The translations under genes and the position numbers were made by a program. The notes beneath the pieces are model-generated. The model was not told where the DNA came from. It was given only the letters and a program-made list of their open reading frames with translations, and made no database searches. A stretch of 39,256 nucleotides of DNA from an uncultured bacterium (lineage in GTDB: Bacteria; Bacillota_I; Bacilli_A; RF39; UBA660), in contig CAUERX010000011.1 of NCBI GenBank assembly GCA_959020415.1, forward strand, positions 1-39,256. Reading direction: 5' to 3'. How positions within the stretch are numbered: the stretch's first letter is position 1; every line of letters starts with the position of its first letter. Shown here piece by piece: positions 1 to 7,726 of this stretch.

Positions 1-53
1 CTCACAATCATAAGTGTCACCACAGGCCTCCCCCCTAGGTTTTTACACTTTTT

Positions 54-85
54 ATTATACCCCCCCCCCCCCCCCCTATTGTCAA
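54..85 (-). promoter_or_regulatory. Promoter with poly-G spacer (putative phase-variable promoter)
   Basis: On the minus strand a perfect TTGACA (80-85) is followed by ATA plus 17 consecutive G (60-76) and a perfect TATAAT (54-59). The spacer is therefore 20 nt, three more than the optimum of 17, which would need 14 G. Both hexamers match the sigma-A consensus exactly, so the tract is placed as a spacer. Transcription would run out of the window to the left. A possible start (ATG at 9-11, minus) lies behind a GGTGA-like site. The controlled gene is not visible. Confidence 0.75.
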
Positions 86-119
86 CGTTTTCAAGTAAAA
101 TTAAGTCACAAAAAAATGA

Positions 120-1058
120 CTATTTTAAATTAGCCATTGTTTTTACAAACGAAGTATATATCAATTTTAGATAATCACTTTTTTGAAGTTTATTAATCCA
201 CTTTTTAGGAATATCACCATATCCATAAATAATTCCAGCTAAAGCACCTGTTAAAGCTCCAACTGTATCAGTATCATCCCCTAAATTAATTGCCCCAATA
301 ACTGCTTGTTTATAACTGTCAGTATTATTAATACACCAGATAACCGACTCTAAAGTGTCGACAACATAACCAGAAGACGATATCGACTCAATTGAATAAT
401 TAGCAATATCATCAAATAATAACCTTCGATAGGCTTTAATAGTTTCATCAGAAAATGCCGAATAATCAAGTTTCTTAATCATTTCATAGCAAACCATTTT
501 ATCAAAACCATCTAATAAAAACATTGTATATCTAACATATATATAACAACCCAAACAACTAATTTCATGTGCATGAGTCAATGATGAAACATCACAGACC
601 AAATCAATTATTTCGCTATCTTTAAGTCCCTTCACATAAGCATAAAAAGCGATTGGTAATATTCTCATTAAAGAACCATTACCATTGTAATTTATTCCTT
701 CAAGCCCTGCTTCTAATGGTGCCATACCTTCTTGATAACGCATAATTGCTTTTAAAGTAGTTCGCCCAGCTCCAAACACTAAACCTACTGACGTATATTT
801 AGAAAAATTTATCCACTCTGAAAATTTCTCCATCATATCATTATAATCAATACCACTACATGCCGAAATCGAATCCATTGTTGCAATCATCATTGAACTA
901 TCATCTGACCAAGCACCAGCTGGTACATCATAGCCGCCATATCCAAGCATCTTAGTCACAGGCTGTTCGATTAAAATATTCCGTTCCATTGATTCCAAAG
1001 GAACGCCCATCGCATCGCCAACCAAAAATCCATAATATGCTGCCTTAAACTGTTTCAA
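120..1058 (-). CDS. ADP-ribosylglycohydrolase family protein (DraG/ARH type)
   Basis: This 312-aa protein belongs to the ADP-ribosylglycohydrolase fold, dinuclear Mg enzymes that remove ADP-ribose from proteins or small molecules. The family signatures are visible: GDAMGVPLE near residue 15, the metal-binding WSDDSSM at 50-56 and GDDTDTVGALTGALAG from residue 260. The start is a TTG (1056-1058) preceded by AGGTGA. It is the last gene of the pyrimidine nucleoside cluster, 43 bases after cdd, with a terminator-like hairpin between them. The neighbourhood suggests handling of ADP-ribosyl or nucleoside metabolites rather than nitrogenase control, but the substrate cannot be told from sequence. 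Confidence 0.85.
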   Translation of the reverse strand: MKQFKAAYYGFLVGDAMGVPLESMERNILIEQPVTKMLGYGGYDVPAGAWSDDSSMMIATMDSISACSGIDYNDMMEKFSEWINFSKYTSVGLVFGAGRTTLKAIMRYQEGMAPLEAGLEGINYNGNGSLMRILPIAFYAYVKGLKDSEIIDLVCDVSSLTHAHEISCLGCYIYVRYTMFLLDGFDKMVCYEMIKKLDYSAFSDETIKAYRRLLFDDIANYSIESISSSGYVVDTLESVIWCINNTDSYKQAVIGAINLGDDTDTVGALTGALAGIIYGYGDIPKKWINKLQKSDYLKLIYTSFVKTMANLK

Positions 1059-1085
1059 TCTATCACCTATTCTCTTTGCGTTTAA

Positions 1086-1108
1086 AAAGTATAGCGCTTA
1101 GCTATACT
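1086..1108 (-). terminator. Terminator or attenuator between cdd and the ADP-ribosylglycohydrolase
   Basis: An 8-bp perfect stem (AGTATAGC / GCTATACT, 5-nt loop) covers the cdd stop codon and is followed by TTTTT on the minus strand. It probably lowers expression of the downstream gene rather than ending the operon completely. Confidence 0.6.
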
Positions 1109-1506
1109 AAATCATCATCACTGAACCCATGAATACAAAGTTCAGCTAATGAAGAATAAACAACTTTATCCTCGTCGGCATCATAAATTGTAATTTGCAT
1201 ATTATGATCACAATAATCGTACAAAGCTTGCCGACATATAAAGCACGGGTATACTACTTCACCTGAAGCGGCTAACAAATGAAGCCTCTTAAAATCACCT
1301 TTTTTATATCCTGATGTAATTGCACTATATAAAGCATTACGCTCCGCACAAATTCCGGCCGCTGGTGAAGACGTTTCAACATTAACCCCAGCATATAGTT
1401 TTCCATCTTTACATTCGATAATTGCCGCCACTGGATATTTATAATACAAACTCTTTGAATTTTTTGTTAACTCTAGTAACTTACCTTTTATAAATTCTTC
1501 ACTCAT
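1102..1506 (-). CDS. cdd: Cytidine deaminase
   Basis: A 134-aa homotetramer-type cytidine deaminase that converts (deoxy)cytidine to (deoxy)uridine. The zinc site is intact: CAE at residues 53-55 (Cys ligand and catalytic Glu) and PCFIC with Cys88 and Cys91. The substrate loop VNVETSS is at 41-47. Length is normal for the family. The ATG is preceded by GGGGA and follows the pdp stop by 11 bases, so the two are co-transcribed. Its product feeds directly into the phosphorylase encoded upstream. Confidence 0.95.
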   Translation of the reverse strand: MSEEFIKGKLLELTKNSKSLYYKYPVAAIIECKDGKLYAGVNVETSSPAAGICAERNALYSAITSGYKKGDFKRLHLLAASGEVVYPCFICRQALYDYCDHNMQITIYDADEDKVVYSSLAELCIHGFSDDDLV

Positions 1507-1517
1507 AAATCTATCCC

Positions 1518-2783
1518 CTACTTTATTATTTCATATATTAACATTGGTTTAGCAACCTCGATATCACTAAATTCAAAACAATTAAGGATATCTTCTTCGC
1601 TAACTTCTTTTTCATTATAGTAAACACTAATTAAACTATCATTTTTTGAAACTTTATCAGCTACTTTTTTGTGTAAAACCAAACCAACAGTTGGATCAAT
1701 ATCATCTTCTTTTTTATAACGACCAGCGCCTAACTTACGTGCAAGTTCACCAATACCTAAAGCATTAATAGATTTAATATAACCATCCACTGGAGCCTTA
1801 ATTTCTCTAACCTTTTCGGCTACCTTAATATCATTAATATCACCGTGTTGATATTTAACAAGTTCTACGAATTTATCATAGCCAATACCATTTTCTAAAG
1901 CATTTTCCACATATTCAATTGCTTCTTCCATTGGAATATCCTTTTCCAAAGAAAGCATAATAGAACCTAAATTAATCACTAATTCATTTAAATCATTTGG
2001 CCCATGGCCCTTTAATGTATCAATACTTTCTAAAATTTCTACAGAATTACCAACCGCATAGCCCAATGGTTCATCCATATTAGTTAAAACGCATATAGTT
2101 TCTTTGCCATTTAAATGCCCAATTTTTACCATAATACGTGCAAGTTCTCTCGCCTCTTCCATTGTTGTTACTAAAGCGCCATTACCAACTTTCAAATCAA
2201 TAACAATTTTAGAAGCTCCACTAGCTAATTTTTTACTCATAATACTAGATGCAATTAATGGAATCGACTTAACCGTTCCTGTTGCATCCCTTAAAGCATA
2301 TATTTTTTTATCCGCCGGACATAAATTTCCCATTTGGCCAACTAAGGCAACGCCTATTTCTTCAACTTGCTTTTCAACATCAACTAGCGACATTTCAGTT
2401 TGAAAACCTGATATCGATTGTAATTTATCAATCGTTCCTCCAGTATGTCCTAAACCACGTCCACTCATCTTTGCCACTTTAACTCCCAAAGCCGCAACTA
2501 AAGGCGCTAAAACAATTGTCGTCTTATCACCAACACCACCAGTAGAATGCTTATCAATACTTTCGAAACCGAACTCTAATTTATCACCACTATTTAACAT
2601 AACATCAGTTAAATCGATAATTTCCTTATCACTCATTCCGTTCATATCAATTACTTCCAATAAAACACTTATCTGATAATCGGGAATTTCTCCATTAACG
2701 TATCCCATAACAGCATAATCGATTTCAGCTTTATTAAGCTCCCCGCCCTTTTCTTTCTTATCAATAATTTCTAATATATCCAT
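1518..2783 (-). CDS. pdp: Pyrimidine-nucleoside phosphorylase
   Basis: This 421-aa enzyme of the thymidine/pyrimidine nucleoside phosphorylase family splits uridine, deoxyuridine or thymidine with phosphate to give the base and (deoxy)ribose-1-phosphate. The family motifs KHSTGGVGDK (about 78-87) and SGRGLGHTGGTIDKL (about 107-121) are intact, and the C-terminal barrel-sandwich domain is present. An upstream in-frame ATG at 2819 would add 12 residues unlike the family. The ATG at 2783 has AGGTGAT just upstream and gives the usual N-terminus, so it is chosen. It is first gene of a pdp-cdd-ADP-ribosylglycohydrolase operon. Confidence 0.95.
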   Translation of the reverse strand: MDILEIIDKKEKGGELNKAEIDYAVMGYVNGEIPDYQISVLLEVIDMNGMSDKEIIDLTDVMLNSGDKLEFGFESIDKHSTGGVGDKTTIVLAPLVAALGVKVAKMSGRGLGHTGGTIDKLQSISGFQTEMSLVDVEKQVEEIGVALVGQMGNLCPADKKIYALRDATGTVKSIPLIASSIMSKKLASGASKIVIDLKVGNGALVTTMEEARELARIMVKIGHLNGKETICVLTNMDEPLGYAVGNSVEILESIDTLKGHGPNDLNELVINLGSIMLSLEKDIPMEEAIEYVENALENGIGYDKFVELVKYQHGDINDIKVAEKVREIKAPVDGYIKSINALGIGELARKLGAGRYKKEDDIDPTVGLVLHKKVADKVSKNDSLISVYYNEKEVSEEDILNCFEFSDIEVAKPMLIYEIIK

Positions 2784-2826
2784 ATCATCACCTATTATAA
2801 TTATATCATAATCATCCACAAAAATA

Positions 2827-2846
2827 AGTCAATTTGAAAATTGACT
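2827..2846. promoter_or_regulatory. Perfect 9-bp inverted repeat between pdp and the XRE gene
   Basis: AGTCAATTT and its complement are separated by 2 bases. The repeat overlaps a TTGACT that could be the -35 of pdp (TATGAT 16 bases on). On the minus strand it is also followed by TATTTTT, so it could instead be the terminator of the upstream XRE gene. Both readings are open. Confidence 0.5.
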
Positions 2847-2894
2847 AGTTTTTATATACGAATATTTTTAAATACATGACAAATTATGTAAAAA

Positions 2895-3254
2895 TTATTT
2901 CATTCTACAATCAATTAACTCAACAGTTCTTTTAGGATCGTCATATAATTTTTTATAAAGACTCTTTTTAGTTTTTAGTTCATTGATAATCTCAATATCT
3001 TTTTTTGCTACCTTAACACTATAAGGTTCCTCCCCAGAACTTACTACACTAACTTCTCTACCAACTAATTCATCCAAAGTTAAATTAAGTTCGTCAGCTA
3101 ATCTCAAAAAATTATCAAGAGTTGGAGTTCTATCTCCGCTTTCGTACCAACACACAGCCACCTTTGAGACTCCAATTCTTTTAGCTAAAGCTTCTTGTGA
3201 TAGCCCCAAAGACTTTCTCGCATTATAAATCTTTTCACCACTTACATTACTCAT
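2895..3254 (-). CDS. XRE-family HTH regulator 1
   Basis: A 119-aa Cro/C1-type DNA-binding protein. The helix-turn-helix spans roughly residues 7-62 (KIYNARKSLGLSQEALAKRI, then SKVAVCWYESGDRTP), followed by a short C-terminal tail rich in Lys. It is paralogous to the next gene upstream: both share layout, a VASKDLEI/VAKKDIEI motif after the HTH, and a nearly identical promoter-leader block. The start has GGGGTGA upstream. A TTCACT-N3-AGTTAA site at 3320-3334 lies upstream of its promoter. The target genes are unknown; auto- and cross-regulation with its two neighbours is inferred. Confidence 0.85.
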   Translation of the reverse strand: MSNVSGEKIYNARKSLGLSQEALAKRIGVSKVAVCWYESGDRTPTLDNFLRLADELNLTLDELVGREVSVVSSGEEPYSVKVAKKDIEIINELKTKKSLYKKLYDDPKRTVELIDCRMK

Positions 3255-3285
3255 AAAATCACCCCGTTATCTCCTCGTTAACCAA

Positions 3286-3291
3286 ATTATA
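3286..3291 (-). promoter_or_regulatory. -10 box of XRE gene 1
   Basis: TATAAT embedded in a block (TTATAATTTGGTTAACGAG, then GATAACGGGG) that is repeated almost base for base upstream of XRE gene 2. No good -35 is seen at 17 bases, so an activator or an extended contact may be involved. Confidence 0.5.
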
Positions 3292-3319
3292 ACAAGAAGA
3301 AACAAAGAAACTTAAAATA

Positions 3320-3334
3320 TTCACTTGTAGTTAA
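3320..3334. promoter_or_regulatory. Operator-like site TTCACT-N3-AGTTAA
   Basis: One mismatch from the perfect TTAACT-N3-AGTTAA dyad found upstream of XRE gene 3. It lies just after the stop of XRE gene 2 and upstream of the XRE gene 1 promoter. Confidence 0.45.
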
Positions 3335-3682
3335 TTAAAGCCTGCGGCTCCAAGAAGCAATAACATCTTGCATTCTATCTGAGGATAAAAGTTTATATAA
3401 ATTATCGTATTCTTTAATCGTACTCAAAATTTCTAAATCCTTACTGGCAACGTGAACAATATAATCTGTGTTGTCACTAGTGACACTCGTATCTCGACCT
3501 AAAATATATTCAGGCGCAACATTGAAAAGATCAGCCATTTTTAGAAATACATCTAAACTTGGAGATTTTTTACCTTTTTCAATTTGTGATATTTGCGAAG
3601 CTGTCACTCCGACTTCAAGACCAACAACCTTCTGAGTTATACCCGCAGCGAGCCGCGCTTGCTTTAACCTTTCACCAATCAT
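3335..3682 (-). CDS. XRE-family HTH regulator 2
   Basis: A 115-aa Cro/C1-type regulator: HTH at about residues 3-58 (GERLKQARLAAGITQKVVGL, SQISQIEKGKKSP) plus a short C-terminal tail. The ATG at 3680-3682 is preceded by GGGTGA; a GTG nine bases upstream falls inside that Shine-Dalgarno and is rejected. It is a paralogue of XRE 1 and is transcribed divergently from XRE 3, so the shared intergenic region probably carries operators for both. No phage structural genes are nearby, so this is either a relic or a host regulatory cassette. Confidence 0.85.
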   Translation of the reverse strand: MIGERLKQARLAAGITQKVVGLEVGVTASQISQIEKGKKSPSLDVFLKMADLFNVAPEYILGRDTSVTSDNTDYIVHVASKDLEILSTIKEYDNLYKLLSSDRMQDVIASWSRRL

Positions 3683-3713
3683 ATCGTTCACCCGTTATCC
3701 TCTCGTTAACCAA

Positions 3714-3719
3714 ATTATA
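3714..3719 (-). promoter_or_regulatory. -10 box of XRE gene 2
   Basis: TATAAT in the same block as that of XRE gene 1, with the conserved GTTAACGAG downstream of it. As for gene 1, the -35 is poor. Confidence 0.5.
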
Positions 3720-3748
3720 ACAACATACAACGGTTAGTGGCACAAAAT

Positions 3749-3799
3749 TAACTTTAAGTTATCTTTTTTATTGATTTTAACTTCTAGTTAATATATAAT
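3749..3799 (+). promoter_or_regulatory. Divergent XRE promoter region with two dyad operators
   Basis: TTGATT (3771-3776) and TATAAT (3794-3799) are 17 bases apart and form the promoter of XRE 3. The perfect dyad TTAACT-TCT-AGTTAA (3777-3791) fills its spacer. A second dyad, TAACT-TTA-AGTTA (3749-3761), lies between it and the divergent XRE 2 promoter. Occupation of the first would block XRE 3 directly. Confidence 0.7.
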
Positions 3800-3817
3800 A
3801 TAAATAGGAGGTCGAAA

Positions 3818-4027
3818 ATGAACGAATTAAGAAATTTAAGGGAAAAAAATAATTATACGTGTAAAGATATGGCCGATAAACTAAAGATCAGTAAACCTTT
3901 CTATTGGCAAATTGAAAACAAAAAAAGACGCTTATCATACAGTATGGCAGTTCAAATAGCCACCGTATTTAATACAACCCCTGATAAAATATTCTATAAC
4001 GAATATAAAAGCAAGGATAATGATTAA
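3818..4027 (+). CDS. Small XRE-family HTH regulator 3
   Basis: A 69-aa protein consisting of little more than a Cro/C1 HTH: residues 2-60, with YTCKDMADKLKISKPFYWQI as the helix-turn-helix and FNTTPDKIFY at the end. AGGAGGTCG precedes the ATG. It is divergent from XRE 2 and its promoter spacer is a perfect operator-like dyad, so repression by itself or its neighbours is likely. Its stop overlaps the stop of the convergent gene, and a shared hairpin covers both. Confidence 0.85.
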   Translation: MNELRNLREKNNYTCKDMADKLKISKPFYWQIENKKRRLSYSMAVQIATVFNTTPDKIFYNEYKSKDND

Positions 4028-4037
4028 TCCTTGCTTT
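4008..4037. terminator. Bidirectional terminator
   Basis: An 11-bp perfect stem (AAAGCAAGGAT / ATCCTTGCTTT, 8-nt loop) spans the overlapping stops of XRE 3 and the convergent zinc-ribbon gene. The T run is short on both strands. Confidence 0.6.
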
Positions 4038-4284
4038 CACTTTCTTCATCTTTAAAAACTTCACAGTATTCACGTTTATTACATTTTGGACACTTAATAT
4101 ATTTACCTTCAACATAATTAAGTGAAAATATCATTTTTAATACTGGTGGTTTAAATTGATATCCACATTTTGGACAAGTAAGATGTTCTCTTTTATAAAA
4201 AGAATAATATCTTTGTGCGGCCCACCCAATCACTGTCGCTAAAACAAAAATAAATACTATTATTGCAATTTGACCTAAATCCAT
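4024..4284 (-). CDS. Small membrane protein with zinc ribbon
   Basis: An 86-aa protein of no family I can name. Residues 5-22 form one transmembrane helix (QIAIIVFIFVLATVIGWAAQ). The rest is a cytoplasmic zinc ribbon with CPKC at about 37-40 and CPKC at about 65-68, closing with an acidic, Lys-containing tail. GGAGG lies 9 bases before the ATG and a TATAAT just upstream. It is a single gene; SSB is upstream on the same strand. Function unknown. Confidence 0.7.
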   Translation of the reverse strand: MDLGQIAIIVFIFVLATVIGWAAQRYYSFYKREHLTCPKCGYQFKPPVLKMIFSLNYVEGKYIKCPKCNKREYCEVFKDEESESKD

Positions 4285-4352
4285 TAATAAACACCTCCGC
4301 CTATATTATAGCACAGTTTACACCCAACACTGTTTTTAAAGAAAAATCTTAT

Positions 4353-4679
4353 TTAAGCATTATTTTTACCTGAAAGGAATGTAACTTTTTCAGCAATTAC
4401 TTCAGTAACATATTTAACTCCATCTTCTGTTTCATAATTACTTGTCTGTAAACGACCTTTAACACCTACAAGGTCTCCACGTTTACAATATTCACTAGTA
4501 CTTTGTGCAACTCCTTGCCATAATTTACAGCCAATAAAATCTGTATCATATTCCCCATTTACATTTTTATAAGTTCGAGGTACCGCTAAAGTAATACGCG
4601 TGAGTTTCTTTCCAGATTCCGTTTCAAATAACTCAGGATCATTAACAAGCCTCCCGACCAAAACCGTCTGATTTAACAT
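4353..4679 (-). CDS. ssb: Single-stranded DNA-binding protein, short form
   Basis: A 108-aa SSB with the OB fold (LNQTVLVGRLVNDPEL at the start, ITLAVPRTYKN, DTDFIGCKLWQGVAQ, GDLVGVKGRLQTSNYE). AAAGGAGG precedes the ATG. The protein ends in GKNNA directly after the OB fold and lacks the acidic DDDIPF-type tip that the main bacterial SSB uses to bind partner proteins. It may therefore be a secondary SSB. It is not flanked by rpsF or rpsR, the usual neighbours of the housekeeping gene, which supports that reading. Confidence 0.85.
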   Translation of the reverse strand: MLNQTVLVGRLVNDPELFETESGKKLTRITLAVPRTYKNVNGEYDTDFIGCKLWQGVAQSTSEYCKRGDLVGVKGRLQTSNYETEDGVKYVTEVIAEKVTFLSGKNNA

Positions 4680-4730
4680 TATGCCTCCTTTCTGCTAACA
4701 ATATACAGAAGTTAACAAAATAACACAAAT

Positions 4731-4758
4731 AAAAAAAACAGGTTATTTGCAGCCTGTT
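4731..4758 (-). terminator. Rho-independent terminator (second of a tandem pair)
   Basis: AACAGG / CCTGTT stem with a 10-nt loop, followed by eight T on the minus strand. It backs up the terminator just upstream at the end of the sufB unit. Confidence 0.8.
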
Positions 4759-4786
4759 AACCATTATAAAATTTCTATTTATCTTA

Positions 4787-4821
4787 GAAAAAAAATACTA
4801 TTCTATCCCGAACAGTATTTA
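4787..4821 (-). terminator. Rho-independent terminator after the sufB unit
   Basis: AAATACT / AGTATTT stem with a 14-nt loop and a run of T on the minus strand, starting about 12 bases after the stop of the 122-aa gene. Confidence 0.75.
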
Positions 4822-4832
4822 AAAAGAAATAA

Positions 4833-5201
4833 TTAAAACTTTTTACAGTCTAATTTAACCGTAGTTCCTGTCACCTTGCCATTTGAATAATCAATATTGA
4901 TTGTTGCAATAGTTTTCACATCTGAACATTTATCTAAAGCTTTCAAGTCATAATTTTCGCCTTCCTTATTAGCTTTTTTAAGCATTCCCAAAGTAACTTT
5001 ATAAGCTGATGCCCCAGTATTCGCACTCATATACTTGTCAAAATAATCTAAAGCTGGCGTTTCCATCGCTTTATTCATTTTATCGGTATTAGCTTTATCA
5101 AATAATATAAAACCTGCTATAGCTCCTACAACTATCACCAAAATAACAACAACTAAAATAACTTTCCCCTTATTACTCTTTCCCTTTTTACTTTCTTCCA
5201 T
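4833..5201 (-). CDS. Membrane-anchored hypothetical protein
   Basis: A 122-aa protein with a Lys-rich N-terminus (ESKKGKSNKGK), one hydrophobic helix at about 12-33 and an extracytoplasmic domain of about 85 residues with two Cys (CSDVKT and the final DCKKF) that might pair. It resembles a small anchored exported protein; no family recognised. AGGAGG lies 9 bases before the ATG. It starts 12 bases after the sufB stop, so it is co-transcribed with it, but a role in Fe-S assembly is not implied by its sequence. Confidence 0.65.
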   Translation of the reverse strand: MEESKKGKSNKGKVILVVVILVIVVGAIAGFILFDKANTDKMNKAMETPALDYFDKYMSANTGASAYKVTLGMLKKANKEGENYDLKALDKCSDVKTIATINIDYSNGKVTGTTVKLDCKKF

Positions 5202-5213
5202 CTTAATATCCTC

Positions 5214-6527
5214 CTAAAAATAGTTTTTAAGTAAAGCATTTAATTCAACCGCATATTCCATCGGTAAGCTTTCCCTAAATTCCTCAATAAATCCCATAAT
5301 TAATAACTCTTGCGCTTTTTCCTCATCAAGTCCTCGGCTCATTAAGTAAAATAATTTATCCTCATCCAATTTTGACACCGTAGCTTCATGTTCCAAATAC
5401 GACGAATTATTACAAACAACATTTTTGGGAATTGTATCACTCTTTGACTCATCGTCTAATATAATTGTATCACATTTAACCGTACTTTTCGAGTTTTCTG
5501 CATTTTTACCAATATAAACTGTCCCACGATAACTCGCATCCCCACCAGAAGCCGCAATCGACTTACTAATAATATTACTATGCGTATTCGGAGCCAAATG
5601 AATCATCTTCGCCCCAGCATCTTGAATTTGGTTTTTAGTAGCCACCGCAATGGATATACAATTACCAGTAGCTCCATAACCTTTTAAAATACAAGCTGGA
5701 TATTTCATATTTATTTTTGATCCAATGTTCCCATCGATCCATTCCATAAGACCATTTTCTAAAACTTCAGCTCTTTTGGTTACTAAATTATATATATTAT
5801 CTGCCCAATTCTGAATGGTCGTATATCTACAAGATGCATTTTTACCAACATATATTTCCACCACCGCTGCATGAAGCGAATCGGCTAAATGATAAGTTGC
5901 TGTACAACCCTCCATATAATGAACATGACTATCATCATCAACAATAATTATCGTTCTTTCAAATTGCCCCATGTTCCTAGTATCAATTCGAAAATAGCTT
6001 TGTAGTGGTCTATCAATAGTTGTATGTGGCGGAATATAAATAAATGTTCCCCCACTCCATACCGCGCCATTTAAAGCTGTATATTTATTTTCATCATACT
6101 TAACAAGTTTATTAAAATACTTTTGAAATAACTCCGGGTAATCACGCAAAGCATCATCAGTACTACAAAATATAACATTTTTATCCTCAAGTTCTTTTAT
6201 CATATTATGATAAACAACTTCACTTTCATATTGAGCCCCAATACCATCTAAATATTTTTCTTCAGCATCGATAAGCCCAACCTTGTCAAATGTATTTTTT
6301 ATATTACAAGCAACATTTTGCCAATCATTTTCTACTTTATTTGAAACTTTTTTATAATAATTAATTTCATCAAAATCAATCTTAAGTTCCGGACCAAAAT
6401 TAGGATTAGGTGTTTCCTTAAAAACTTTATAAGCTTCTAAACGAAAATCAGTCATCCATTTTGGTTCCCCTTTAGTTTTGGAAATCGCTCTTATTTTATC
6501 TTCATTTAATCCTAATTCTTTCTTCAT
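5214..6527 (-). CDS. sufB: Fe-S cluster assembly protein SufB
   Basis: A 437-aa SufB, the scaffold component of the SufBCD complex that builds and hands on Fe-S clusters in the cytoplasm. The beta-helix core is complete, from YESEVVYHNM through GGDASYRGTVYIGKNAENSK, with the C-terminal NNSSYLEHEATVSKLDEDKL and the closing SRGLDEEKAQELLIMGFIEE. A GTG nine bases upstream lies within the AGGTGA Shine-Dalgarno, so the ATG at 6525-6527 is chosen. sufU lies upstream on the same strand but a GGDEF gene and a terminator intervene. sufC, sufD and sufS are not in the window, so this is a split suf locus. Confidence 0.93.
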   Translation of the reverse strand: MKKELGLNEDKIRAISKTKGEPKWMTDFRLEAYKVFKETPNPNFGPELKIDFDEINYYKKVSNKVENDWQNVACNIKNTFDKVGLIDAEEKYLDGIGAQYESEVVYHNMIKELEDKNVIFCSTDDALRDYPELFQKYFNKLVKYDENKYTALNGAVWSGGTFIYIPPHTTIDRPLQSYFRIDTRNMGQFERTIIIVDDDSHVHYMEGCTATYHLADSLHAAVVEIYVGKNASCRYTTIQNWADNIYNLVTKRAEVLENGLMEWIDGNIGSKINMKYPACILKGYGATGNCISIAVATKNQIQDAGAKMIHLAPNTHSNIISKSIAASGGDASYRGTVYIGKNAENSKSTVKCDTIILDDESKSDTIPKNVVCNNSSYLEHEATVSKLDEDKLFYLMSRGLDEEKAQELLIMGFIEEFRESLPMEYAVELNALLKNYF

Positions 6528-6565
6528 TTTAGTCACCTATAATCATTATACTAAAATTAAAACAA

Positions 6566-6592
6566 AATAAAAAGAGAATTTTGTTAATTCTC
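6566..6592 (-). terminator. Terminator between the GGDEF gene and sufB
   Basis: GAGAATT / AATTCTC stem, 5-nt loop, followed by TTTTTATTTT on the minus strand. It separates the sufU-GGDEF unit from sufB, which has a TATAAT just upstream of its Shine-Dalgarno. Confidence 0.75.
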
Positions 6593-6613
6593 CAGCTTAT
6601 CATAAAGTTTTAA

Positions 6614-7703
6614 TTATAAATCCCGGTAAATTCGGTAACAATTCTTACCATCTTTTTTTGCTTCATACATTGCACTGTCAACTCTATCAAAAAAAGTACT
6701 ATAATCACCATAACAATCTGAAAAGACAATACCAATACTAGATCCAATTACATCACGCCTACCAAAAATCTTAATATCACTAATGGTCTTAATAAGCATA
6801 AGTAGCTTTTTCTCTAGCCCACTTTTCATCATTTATACCCTCGGCATATATAACAAATTCATCCCCGCCTAAACGGGCATACTCATAACCACTAAAAACG
6901 TCTTCAATAATTTGAGCAACCTCAATCAAAACCTTATCGCCCATTGCATGCCCATACTTATCATTTACCAATTTAAAGTCATCCAAATCGACAAAGAAAA
7001 TAATACTCTGTTTACCAGTTTCTAAATCACCGAGATTTGAGCTAATATACGTTTCAATTGCCATTCTATTTTTTAAACCTGTTAAGTAGTCAGTATCCCT
7101 CTCTTCCATAACCTTTCGTTTATTTATCAAATTAAGCATTCTAACATTGTAAAGATAGTATAATAACAAAATACTAATAAACGCAAAAACACTACAGTTA
7201 AGACAATCTAAAAGAGCATAATCGATTTCTTTAAATATAAAAGTATCGAAGAAAAATATTGCCGTTAAAAAAGTAATAAACATCGTATAACAATAAGGTT
7301 TGTCGACAAAGAAAACGGGAAATAAAACATAAACCCCACATATCACTGTCGCTGTTGACTTTATATTATGGTTTACCCCAATAACCATATAAATTATAAA
7401 TAAAAATGCTGCATAAATGTATGATAAAAAAGTTATATACTTTGCCCTATATTTATAAACCATTTTATTTAACCAAAACATTAATAACGAGAAGATTAAA
7501 GCTAGCAAATAAAGACATGTCGAACTACTAATTGTTTCTAAATAAAAGGAAATTAAAAAAAGTAAAAAATTTAATATTATCCCACCAAAAGAAAATACTT
7601 TCAAAAGATGATGATTGGTATCAATAATTTCTTCTTTATGTTCCATATAACATTCATTATTATAATTACCGTACTTAATAAAACTCCATATTTTATTTAC
7701 CAT
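6614..7703 (-). pseudogene. Diguanylate cyclase (GGDEF) with six membrane helices, frameshifted
   Basis: The N-terminal half (from ATG 7703, AGGGG upstream) has about six transmembrane helices. A GGDEF domain follows: DTDYLTGLKNR, FVDLDDFKLVNDKYGH and RLGGDEFV, the catalytic motif of enzymes making cyclic di-GMP. No RxxD inhibitory site precedes the motif. The frame breaks after EKWAREK at a run of five A (6807-6811, minus). Removing one A restores the frame into LLMLIKTISDIKIFG and SIGIVFS...SAMYEAKKDGKNCYRIY, the normal end of the domain. It may be a pseudogene, a slippage site or a sequencing error. It lies 23 bases after sufU. Confidence 0.8.
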
Positions 7704-7726
7704 ATTATCCCCTGCAATATACAAAT

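Noticed and set aside
2104..2482. Plus-strand open frames inside pdp
   Set aside because: Antisense shadows of a well conserved gene with no ribosome sites.
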